Shown here in pieces: positions 1-6,259 of a stretch of 6,276 nucleotides of DNA. Source of the stretch: Globobulimina sp. (Eukaryota > Foraminifera > Rotaliida); NCBI GenBank assembly GCA_003354225.1, contig PIVH01000323.1, positions 1 through 6,276 of the forward strand, given 5' to 3'. Both the position numbers and the translations under genes were made by a program. The first letter of the stretch is position 1; every line of letters starts with the position of its first letter. Under the pieces are notes generated by a model. The model was not told the origin of the DNA, did not search any database, and saw only the letters and a list, made by a program, of their open reading frames with translations.

Positions 1-2
1 AT

Positions 3-458
3 ACGAGCAAAGTTATGTTTTTACATAATGTCGTCCTACGGCGAATTGCAGGCTTAGACCCATATGGCTTATCCGATGAAAAATTGATGGATTGGACATT
101 GTCGCAGGAATATAATAATACATTTGGCAATTTACGATTGGATGATTTCTTCTTTTATAAATTGATTGGAAGTGAAATGGTTATTGCCCCAGAGGCGAAA
201 TTGGATGAAGTGAAGGCGAATCCGGCGACAACTGAGTATAAAATGAATACGCCGCGCTTGAACTCATTGTTAATGCGGAAGTTTTCATTCGGAACATCGG
301 ATTTATTGATGCATGAGATTGAATATAAAATTACGGCGGCCGACAACAGCAATAATCGTATTCGAACGAGCCAGAATGACAGTGTCAATCGCATCCGTGG
401 TGTAGACAATAATCGCAAACGCGTTGTTGGTTTTAGAAAGGCATCGAGTGTCATTTAG
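3..458 (+). CDS. 3' end of an unidentified protein-coding gene, cut by the left window edge
   Basis: The frame is open from the first complete codon (position 3) to a TAG stop at 456-458. The first Met codon in view is at 15, but four sense codons precede it without a stop, so the true start probably lies outside the window. I do not recognise the protein. The visible part (about 150 residues) begins with a mixed hydrophobic and charged region and has an aromatic stretch (DDFFFYKL). No membrane segment is evident. It ends in a basic, Asn/Arg/Ser-rich and probably disordered tail with NNRIR, NRIR and NNRKR units (nucleotides about 351-423), which could bind nucleic acid or be a nuclear signal; that is inference. 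G exceeds C here (positions 181-240: 18 G, 11 C), the opposite of the downstream element, so it is likely host sequence flanking the retrotransposon. Coding status is supported by frame length and the composition contrast only. Confidence 0.55.
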   Translation, partial: TSKVMFLHNVVLRRIAGLDPYGLSDEKLMDWTLSQEYNNTFGNLRLDDFFFYKLIGSEMVIAPEAKLDEVKANPATTEYKMNTPRLNSLLMRKFSFGTSDLLMHEIEYKITAADNSNNRIRTSQNDSVNRIRGVDNNRKRVVGFRKASSVI

Positions 459-459
459 T

Positions 460-480
460 TTATGTGACATAAGCGTCACA
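460..480. repeat. two overlapping short palindromes directly after a stop codon
   Basis: TTATG (460-464) and CATAA (468-472) can pair around a 3-base loop. TGTGAC (463-468) and GTCACA (475-480) can pair around a 6-base loop. The two stems share bases and exclude each other. The structure starts one base after the TAG that ends the upstream gene, so an RNA 3'-end or termination role is conceivable, but the stems are short and could be chance. Confidence 0.4.
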
Positions 481-549
481 CAAAATATATTACATTACTT
501 GCAAAACAACTCTTTTTTGTATTATATTCCTTTTCCTGTGCATGGTGTA

Positions 550-565
550 GTATATTTGTATATTT
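550..565. repeat. perfect tandem pair of GTATATTT
   Basis: Positions 550-557 and 558-565 are identical 8-base units in an AT-rich stretch. It could be a TATA-like sequence or simple slippage. The copies are adjacent, so it is not a target-site duplication flanking the element. Confidence 0.4.
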
Positions 566-583
566 TTATTAAGTTAGTAACCC

Positions 584-614
584 TATTCTCTTCTCCGTTT
601 ATTTTTAATTATAG
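584..614 (+). promoter_or_regulatory. pyrimidine-rich tract ending in TAG, resembling a 3' splice site
   Basis: A T/C-rich run from 584 to 612 is followed by AG at 613-614, after which the sequence changes to A/C-rich. This is the shape of a eukaryotic splice acceptor and could mark an exon or a trans-spliced leader junction just before the LINE frame. No matching donor is identified in the window. In AT-rich DNA such tracts also arise by chance. Confidence 0.2.
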
Positions 615-626
615 TAACATACAACA

Positions 627-705
627 ATGGTCTCCTGATACCTCAAATCATGCGCACAATACAAACATTATTATGCAAACCACTGTGATAGCGCCAAATG
701 ACTGA
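627..705 (+). promoter_or_regulatory. cluster of three short upstream ATG frames in the LINE leader
   Basis: Three ATGs precede the long frame: 627-638 (three codons, then TGA; A at -3 and G at +4, the best initiation context in the region), 650-688 (twelve codons, same frame as the long one, then TGA with TAG following) and 673-705 (ten codons, then TGA). The third ends inside ATGACTGA, overlapping the main ATG at 698 by 8 bases. The main ATG has C at -3 and A at +4, a weak context. Together these would favour low, reinitiation-dependent translation if the transcript begins upstream of 627. The frames are seen directly; the regulatory role is inferred. Confidence 0.35.
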
Positions 706-1474
706 CACAAAATACAAAACAGGGTATATGGTCAGTACCCGCAAGAGAGAGCACGTACAACATCTTTACAATTACATAGAAAAAAACCAACACTCCATAA
801 GAGGTTATTTTAAAAAAGTTGAAATAATCATGAACAAATCACTGCGCTGGATCACAATCAGAATGCCAGTGCACCGTTATAACCCAATTAAATACCACAT
901 AAAAAACACCTTCCCCAAATCGATCCGACTCAAATTCAAAACCATCCCCTTTACGAACAACGCAAATCCGCCTACAATGGAACCACAGCTGCATGCATAC
1001 CACAGAGATCCAGCAGTGATCAAAGAAATACATGATTTTGTCATCAACCATAACTATAATCAAAATCAACCCATAATCCAACAATCCGTCCGCCATAATA
1101 AGTATCACATAAAATGGATGGTTCCAGCAGATGGTGACATAAATCAAATCCAATCCCATTGGCGTTCGCTCCGCAGATTCAACTGTGCAAATATACACAA
1201 AGTGAATCACACCAATCATGTAAATAATATGAAAAATAATGCAGTACTGGCACTCAACCAAGTATTCAAGCACGCGGTAGATGAATACAAAACTGAACAC
1301 GAACCGCTACGACGTGCCAAAAAATACCTCGTCCACAAAGTGATCCAGTCGCATCTCAATAATGATCTATTCTGCAAGGCGGACATACCGAATATCATCC
1401 AAAAGTTCCCTTTCCTACAACAGTACGCCCCGCAACTTGAGCCAATCACTGCGACCAAGATATCATTGAAAAAT
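698..1474 (+). other. N-terminal region (residues 1-259) of the LINE protein, probable RNA-binding part
   Basis: This region is rich in His, Asn, Lys and Arg and matches no family I recognise. It holds two stretches that look related: residues 46-83 and 134-170. Each has Asn-Lys, then a Trp (W51, W140), a Pro (P57, P143), then N-x-I-x-x-H (62-67 and 149-154), in nearly equal spacing. Each could form a strand-helix-strand unit, as in RRM-like folds. In other LINEs the part before the endonuclease, or a separate ORF1, binds the element's RNA; assigning that job here is inference. There is no Cys-based zinc knuckle. Confidence 0.45.
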
Positions 1475-4400
1475 CTGACCATCGGGTTTCTGAACATTAA
1501 CGGCTCTGCAGAGTACCGTACACAACAAACCCATCCATACATGCAGCAACTGATCACGCAACACAAACTTGACATAATATGCCTAATAGACACCCGACGC
1601 ACTGCCAGACCAAAATGGACTGTCCCCGGCTACGCCTTAATTGCACATAAAGCACCAAAACAAACTAGTAACCCCGGCAAGATTGGCGGCATAATCATCT
1701 ATAAAAAACGGCACCTCAGAAACAAAATCCATTGTGTCAGCAAAACAAGAGGCCAAAACACCGTATGGCTCTCAATTACATTCGCTGACCAACTGCTCCC
1801 TACATACGTATCCATAAATTATGCCAGACCGCATAGAACAGATAACCAAGAACGCAGCGTCAAATTCTATAACACATTGACAGCAGACATCCAACGCTAT
1901 AAACGTAACTGCCACAATATCTTTGTAATCGGCGATTTCAACGCCAGAATGGGAGATGAGACCACTGACCATAATAAGAATGCGCATTACCATCATATGA
2001 AATCTCTGCTAATGCACACTTCGCTGCGCATCGCTAACCCAATATTTGCCCCCCATTTCCTAACGAGTCTGTCCAAAGATGCTGCCCATTCCGGTGGCTC
2101 CATAATAGACCTTGTTATGACCAATAAATTGCATTCCATAGAATCACTCAAAGTAGATACGCACCCAATATTCACCGATCATAGGCCTGTAATATTTGCA
2201 CTCAAAGAAACAAAATGCAACGTCACATACGCTGATCACCACTACGTACTACGTGGATATCAGCCACAACCAGAGCTAGTAACTGTACATAGAAAGATAA
2301 TCTCTGACCGATTACCACATCTCGAGCGCTTTGCTGCCAACGCCAGTTCCTACACAAACCCTGCAGATAGAGACTTCATTTCCCATATCTCATCATTATG
2401 CACCTCCTACACCCTGCAGCTAGCGACTATCAAAGCGTTCGGTGTTTCCGACTTTGACTCAATCAGCAAATGGAGCAACTCATCCATTGACCACATCCTC
2501 CTTAATATCAAACAGCAGAGCCTAAATAATACTAATAATGAGTACGTCCGCGGCGGTGAGATCATTGCCAAAGCAAAAGAACTATACCGACAAACTAAAA
2601 TAAACGCCCTGCAACACAACACCATTAGGTTTGGCAATCTCGCTCATTGTCAGAAACTAAAAACGTTCAAATCCATGAATAACAGATTACAGTATGCCGA
2701 GGATGAGCCCCATCTGAAATACAATAATAAAATAGTCCCCAAAGACGTAGCATTGGCTGATCACTTTGCGAAAATAAATGGGCCAATATCTGACCCCATT
2801 AATCCAGAAATTCAGACCATAAATCAATTCGACCAGGAACTGAATAATTTTGTGCATAATCCCATGACCTTCATACCCGCCGTCCCTGTCAGTACCGACT
2901 CCTCCTCTTCACCGCCTCCTCTTGAAATGCATCAATCTCACACCGAGCTCTGGCAACATAATGAGACCGATGTAGCAGTCCCACATTATGACCCCCGATA
3001 CCTTGAAAACAACACAACAGAATCTGATGAAATCTTCAATCTCACCCACGATGGAAATGATAGTGATAATGACATCATCATTGATATGCCTTCAGTGACA
3101 CCAAACGGAGAGAGCCATGATAATAACAACCATAATGATACGAATGAGAGCCAAGATGCCGAGGATCCGTTCCTAAAATACACCTCTGTTGAAATGGCAC
3201 TGCGTTTTGCCAATGCTAATTCAGCGCCGGGTTATGATGGCATAAAGGGCACACATCTCAAAATAAATAATGATGTAATAAACAAGCTGCTCTGCAATAT
3301 GTATAATGTTTGGAATAAGACGTACACCATACCATATTACTGCCGGTTGGGATCAATCATTTCCATCCTAAAAAAACCCGACGGCGACACTCCAAATCAT
3401 TACAGACCCATAACGTTACTCCCTCTCATCTTTAAAGCCTATGAACGGCTGGTTTTATGGGACATGAACATAAATCATAAATTCAGGAAGAATCTGCATA
3501 TATTACAAGGCGGCAATAGAGCCAAGAGAGGCGTCCCTGAACAGATAGGCACATTGCACCTCGTAGCCGAAACTGCAAAAAGCAAAAACGTACCGTTATA
3601 CTGTGCATCATTGGACATTCGCAAAGCATTCGATACTGTGTGGCGAAAAGGTCTTTTTTACAAATTACGCCACAAATTCAACATTCCCGTCCCACTCTGC
3701 AAGATAATTAAAGCCATTTATAATGATTCGCGCTCAGCAATTCGTAACATCCCTTTTGTAACACGTCTATTCAGACTGCATAATGGTGTGCTTCAAGGAT
3801 CGGTACTCAGCCCAATATTATTTGCTGCGTTCATTAATGACATGATCGATGAGCTACAAGACTCAGGATTCGGCTCCGTGTCACCAGATCCGCTCAATCC
3901 AATTTCATGCATATTCTATGCTGATGATGTCATACTGCTTGCAAACACTGTAGAGAGTCTGCAGCAACTCCTCAAAATCTGTGAGGAACATAGTAATAAA
4001 TGGGCGTATTCCTTCAATGATGCCAAATGCAAAACGATGATTTATAATGACCCAGACATAACCACCAATAATTTACATAACTATAACGCCGCTGAAATAT
4101 CCGCAGTCAATGATGAGTATCACATGAAAATCAACCATAACAACTACAAACCAGCACCAATGGTCTTGATAACCCCGCTGATTAATAAAAAGGCGATGGC
4201 GATTGCGACAGATGGGTGTATCAGAACATATTACAATGATGAAATCCCAGTACGCATTCTAGAATCCTTCACATCGCATTGCGTCTATTATAAAAATAAG
4301 ATATCGAATAAACCGTATCACGTAATATGGGACAACATAATATTTGACCCAACTTGGTCCATATCCAAAATGCATTATCTGTGTTGCATGAACGGCAAAC

Positions 4401-6259
4401 CTTTGCAGACTGTAACATTCCTCCGATATCTGGGAGCACACCTATGTTCTTATGATACCCTCAATTTAGTTTCCACAGTTTGCACAAACCGCAGCTTCCT
4501 CAACAAACTTGACCAAAAAGCCAGGTTACTGTCTCAACTGGACTTCAACCATGATTTTATATCAATGCGTGATAAAATCCAGATCCTTAAAACCTTCTAC
4601 TTAGTCTACACTGAGATTTTCGCACAAGTTCTGGACTCCGACACAATAAACTTAGCAGAAGCAACAAAGAAACACAACAACGTTATAACCAAACACACAG
4701 CAATAAAAAATCTCATCCCAGCACAGTTCTCAATCTTCGCAGGCGTTCCCTCCCCAATCGAACGATGGACAGTGCTGAAATTGTCATTTTATTGGAAGCT
4801 CTGTAAAACCAAACCAATCTCATATATGCATAAATGGCAAAGCCTGCCCCAAATCCGAAACTACACCCTCTACAAACAGTATATGCAACTTAGAGCCCGA
4901 TGGCTGGCACCTGAACAAAAGCAAATTGATGGTGTCACACAAATGATTGATCCATTCAATGCAGCTCTAACTCCGTCTGAATTAAGACCTGCCATCGTAA
5001 AAAGGCAACACCGACAAGTCATTGATGCATTTAATGAATATCACCCACTCCGTGTCCTAAATCATTGCCTTTCAGACTACAAAGCCATGAACACCTATGA
5101 GCGCCTGGACCTTGATACCTATGTCAAAGATAACATGGTGACGCAGTACAGAGAACTATTCTATTTCTTTAATCAAAAACCAAATCACTGCAAACTGTGC
5201 GCTGCTGACACATCCATTCCAATTGAAGCTCATCTTTGCATCCAATGCCCAGTCTTGGATTGCTTTCGTTACACATACTGGAACCATGCCAGAGCATCAT
5301 TCGCCAAAATAGGTGCCAAAATAAACCGTTTCCATAACCAAATCTTCATGCAACGACTAATAGAATACTGTCAAGATATAAGAATAAATAGATACACACT
5401 TTGGAGAATCATTTGTGGTGCTAACAGCTTCGATGAAACCAAACTTGAATTTACATATCGATTCTACCAAATTGATGTATCACACGCCAGAAATACATTG
5501 TATAAACAAATAGTCTCACAAACACATCGATATCTGAACTATGTCTATCGCATACATAACAAAACAATATCGCTCAGTTACTGCGTCAATAAATTCAGCC
5601 TTGTCCATAACTACCACATTATACACCATACCAGAAACGATACAATTCACGATTGGTACAATTATTCACACAAAATACGCCCAACAGACATTATCATTGC
5701 AACTGACTCCTCGAATGAACAGAATCGAACAGGCATAGGTATAATAATAAAGGATGCTGACAAAATACACTGCCTCGCTCAACCCATTGGGTCACAAACC
5801 AACCACTACGGCGAATTATTAGCAATAGCAAAATCAAAATTCTTTCTCCCGTACTGCAACATAAATCAAACGAATAGGCGAATAATATTATTCACTGATT
5901 CCATGTCCAATTTCATCTCACTAATAATAACCCCGCACAACATAAAAAAACTAACATATAGACAATTATTGAGAAATACACAAAAGCACATCAAAGATAA
6001 CAACATCATACTATGGAAAGTCAAATCCCATACGAAACCAAAACAGCAAGTATTCAATGCGATTGCAGATAGAATGGCCCTTATTGGCAGACTGCATCCC
6101 AATAACAATAATCTCATTGTACCGTCGATTGATTCAATACAATTCGCCAAATATAGGTGTTTCACGACACCACCCGGATCCTCTTTTGGATTCATTGAAA
6201 CCCTCACAGGGATGTTTAAGCAATCTGTGAGTATGGAGTCAGACTTACAACCTGACTGA
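698..6259 (+). CDS. LINE polyprotein: endonuclease / reverse transcriptase / RNase H
   Basis: This enzyme would carry out target-primed reverse transcription of its own RNA into nuclear DNA. Order by residue: N-terminal basic region of unknown fold (1-259); EEP endonuclease (about 260-502); spacer (503-730); acidic disordered linker (731-823); reverse transcriptase (829-1252) with YRPI 902-905, motif A D973, motif B QGSVLSP 1033-1039, motif C YADD 1074-1077, motif D K1110 and motif E FLRYLG 1241-1246; thumb and connection (1253-1490); CCHC finger 1498-1517; RNase H (about 1665-1800) with D1670, E1706, D1734, H1778 and D1791; and a 50-residue tail. The ATG at 698 is the first in frame after tandem stops TGA-TAG at 686-691; Met11 (728) is an alternative start. 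The frame has no internal stop. Oddities are Asp298 where Glu is usual, an extra segment 1119-1222, and no CCHC zinc knuckle in the N-terminal part. The LINE assignment is secure; the clade is not. I-like is a guess from the domain set. Confidence 0.95.
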   Translation: MTDTKYKTGYMVSTRKREHVQHLYNYIEKNQHSIRGYFKKVEIIMNKSLRWITIRMPVHRYNPIKYHIKNTFPKSIRLKFKTIPFTNNANPPTMEPQLHAYHRDPAVIKEIHDFVINHNYNQNQPIIQQSVRHNKYHIKWMVPADGDINQIQSHWRSLRRFNCANIHKVNHTNHVNNMKNNAVLALNQVFKHAVDEYKTEHEPLRRAKKYLVHKVIQSHLNNDLFCKADIPNIIQKFPFLQQYAPQLEPITATKISLKNLTIGFLNINGSAEYRTQQTHPYMQQLITQHKLDIICLIDTRRTARPKWTVPGYALIAHKAPKQTSNPGKIGGIIIYKKRHLRNKIHCVSKTRGQNTVWLSITFADQLLPTYVSINYARPHRTDNQERSVKFYNTLTADIQRYKRNCHNIFVIGDFNARMGDETTDHNKNAHYHHMKSLLMHTSLRIANPIFAPHFLTSLSKDAAHSGGSIIDLVMTNKLHSIESLKVDTHPIFTDHRPVIFALKETKCNVTYADHHYVLRGYQPQPELVTVHRKIISDRLPHLERFAANASSYTNPADRDFISHISSLCTSYTLQLATIKAFGVSDFDSISKWSNSSIDHILLNIKQQSLNNTNNEYVRGGEIIAKAKELYRQTKINALQHNTIRFGNLAHCQKLKTFKSMNNRLQYAEDEPHLKYNNKIVPKDVALADHFAKINGPISDPINPEIQTINQFDQELNNFVHNPMTFIPAVPVSTDSSSSPPPLEMHQSHTELWQHNETDVAVPHYDPRYLENNTTESDEIFNLTHDGNDSDNDIIIDMPSVTPNGESHDNNNHNDTNESQDAEDPFLKYTSVEMALRFANANSAPGYDGIKGTHLKINNDVINKLLCNMYNVWNKTYTIPYYCRLGSIISILKKPDGDTPNHYRPITLLPLIFKAYERLVLWDMNINHKFRKNLHILQGGNRAKRGVPEQIGTLHLVAETAKSKNVPLYCASLDIRKAFDTVWRKGLFYKLRHKFNIPVPLCKIIKAIYNDSRSAIRNIPFVTRLFRLHNGVLQGSVLSPILFAAFINDMIDELQDSGFGSVSPDPLNPISCIFYADDVILLANTVESLQQLLKICEEHSNKWAYSFNDAKCKTMIYNDPDITTNNLHNYNAAEISAVNDEYHMKINHNNYKPAPMVLITPLINKKAMAIATDGCIRTYYNDEIPVRILESFTSHCVYYKNKISNKPYHVIWDNIIFDPTWSISKMHYLCCMNGKPLQTVTFLRYLGAHLCSYDTLNLVSTVCTNRSFLNKLDQKARLLSQLDFNHDFISMRDKIQILKTFYLVYTEIFAQVLDSDTINLAEATKKHNNVITKHTAIKNLIPAQFSIFAGVPSPIERWTVLKLSFYWKLCKTKPISYMHKWQSLPQIRNYTLYKQYMQLRARWLAPEQKQIDGVTQMIDPFNAALTPSELRPAIVKRQHRQVIDAFNEYHPLRVLNHCLSDYKAMNTYERLDLDTYVKDNMVTQYRELFYFFNQKPNHCKLCAADTSIPIEAHLCIQCPVLDCFRYTYWNHARASFAKIGAKINRFHNQIFMQRLIEYCQDIRINRYTLWRIICGANSFDETKLEFTYRFYQIDVSHARNTLYKQIVSQTHRYLNYVYRIHNKTISLSYCVNKFSLVHNYHIIHHTRNDTIHDWYNYSHKIRPTDIIIATDSSNEQNRTGIGIIIKDADKIHCLAQPIGSQTNHYGELLAIAKSKFFLPYCNINQTNRRIILFTDSMSNFISLIITPHNIKKLTYRQLLRNTQKHIKDNNIILWKVKSHTKPKQQVFNAIADRMALIGRLHPNNNNLIVPSIDSIQFAKYRCFTTPPGSSFGFIETLTGMFKQSVSMESDLQPD
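1475..2203 (+). other. APE-like (EEP) endonuclease domain, residues about 260-502
   Basis: This domain nicks one strand of target DNA to create the primer for reverse transcription. Residues matching the known catalytic set of APE-type LINE endonucleases are N266 (in LNING), D298 (in LIDTR, normally Glu), Y375 (NYARPH), D413 and N415 (GDFNAR), D471 (SIIDLVMT), and D494-H495 (TDHRPV). Spacings are close to those in human L1 endonuclease (N14, E43, Y115, D145, N147, D205, D229, H230). The domain looks intact. The only deviation at a metal-binding position is Glu to Asp, which may be tolerated. Confidence 0.93.
2888..3166 (+). other. acidic low-complexity linker between endonuclease and RT (residues 731-823)
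   Basis: It is rich in Asp, Asn, Ser, Glu and His, with an SSSSPPP run near its start and repeated Asn/His/Asp clusters toward its end. It is very probably disordered. Inside it, three Ile (793-795) sit between acidic residues (D790, D792, D796), the pattern of a SUMO-interaction motif. Nothing comparable is required of a LINE, so this is a lineage-specific addition. Confidence 0.7.
3182..4453 (+). other. LINE reverse transcriptase domain, residues about 829-1252
   Basis: This domain polymerises cDNA from the element RNA at the nicked target. Motifs are seen in order: motif 0 SAPGYDG (842-848); motif 1 with KKP (892-894) and YRPI (902-905); motif 2 at Q937; motif A with D973 and FD at 978-979; motif B QGSVLSP (1033-1039); motif C YADD (1074-1077); motif D with K1110 and K1112; motif E FLRYLG (1241-1246). 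The three catalytic aspartates (D973, D1076, D1077) are present. Motifs D and E are about 130 residues apart, far more than the few tens usual in LINEs, because of an extra segment. Confidence 0.97.
4052..4363 (+). other. extra segment of about 104 residues between RT motifs D and E (residues 1119-1222)
   Basis: After the motif D lysines the chain leaves the usual LINE path and returns at about residue 1225, where MHYLCCMNGKPLQ followed by FLRYLG has the normal shape leading into motif E. The segment is in frame and begins with an Asn-rich stretch. It then has alternating hydrophobic residues suggestive of beta strands (PMVLITPL, AMAIATDG, YHVIWDNIIF). I recognise no domain in it. Confidence 0.7.
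5189..5251 (+). other. CCHC zinc finger in the C-terminal part of the LINE protein (residues 1498-1518)
   Basis: Ligands C1498-x2-C1501-x10-H1512-x4-C1517 are followed by Pro, with Glu at 1510. This is the zf-RVT-like E-x-H...CP pattern found after the RT in many LINEs, thought to bind nucleic acid. An additional Cys (C1514) lies inside it. Confidence 0.85.
5690..6097 (+). other. RNase H domain, residues about 1665-1800
   Basis: This domain degrades the RNA strand of the RNA-DNA hybrid after first-strand synthesis. The catalytic set is complete: D1670 (ATDSS), E1706 (YGELLAI), D1734 (LFTDS), H1778 (VKSHT) and D1791 (NAIADRMA). The spacings of 36, 28, 44 and 13 residues resemble type I RNase H. 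The histidine-containing loop is present, unlike some LINE RNase H domains that lack it. About 50 further residues with no recognised motif follow before the stop. Confidence 0.93.

Larger units (their letters stand above)
459..697. other. AT-rich spacer between the upstream gene and the LINE frame; contains the probable 5' boundary and leader of the element
   Basis: No convincing gene lies in these 239 bases. The left part (to about 612) is T-rich, with several runs of T. From about 615 the strand becomes A/C-rich, like the long frame that follows, so the 5' end of the retrotransposon may lie somewhere between about 480 and 615. This is an inference from composition only; the exact junction cannot be fixed without the 3' target-site duplication, which is outside the window. 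No AATAAA polyadenylation signal for the upstream gene is visible. A 93-codon frame (424-705) runs across the spacer but has no recognisable domain and begins inside the upstream gene. Confidence 0.6.

Noticed and set aside
463-480. CRP-like operator (TGTGA...TCACA)
   Set aside because: The half sites are 8 bases apart rather than 6, and the context is eukaryotic, lying after a stop codon rather than in a bacterial promoter.
550-565. GTATATTT pair as a target-site duplication
   Set aside because: The copies are directly adjacent and do not flank the element; the 3' flank is not in the window.
424-705. 93-codon + strand frame between the upstream gene and the LINE, as a possible small ORF1 or Gag
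   Set aside because: It begins inside the upstream gene, runs through T-rich spacer, has no recognisable domain or basic RNA-binding character, and its Phe/Tyr/Ile-rich content reflects AT-rich DNA. Only its final ten codons, as an upstream short frame, seem worth noting.
839-1300. 153-codon - strand frame with hydrophobic content
   Set aside because: It is antisense to the LINE coding region; its Val/Ile/Phe/Cys richness is the expected reverse complement of A/C-rich sense codons. The other minus-strand frames (for example 155-454, 1216-1602, 5866-6207) are rejected for the same reason.
2521-3145. Recurrent AATAATAA-like words as a satellite or microsatellite
   Set aside because: They are scattered, in frame and explained by frequent Asn, Lys and Ile codons in the LINE protein, with no constant period.
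5541-5738. 65-codon + strand frame overlapping the LINE
   Set aside because: It is a shifted frame inside the region leading to RNase H, with Thr/Ile-rich low-information content and no domain.
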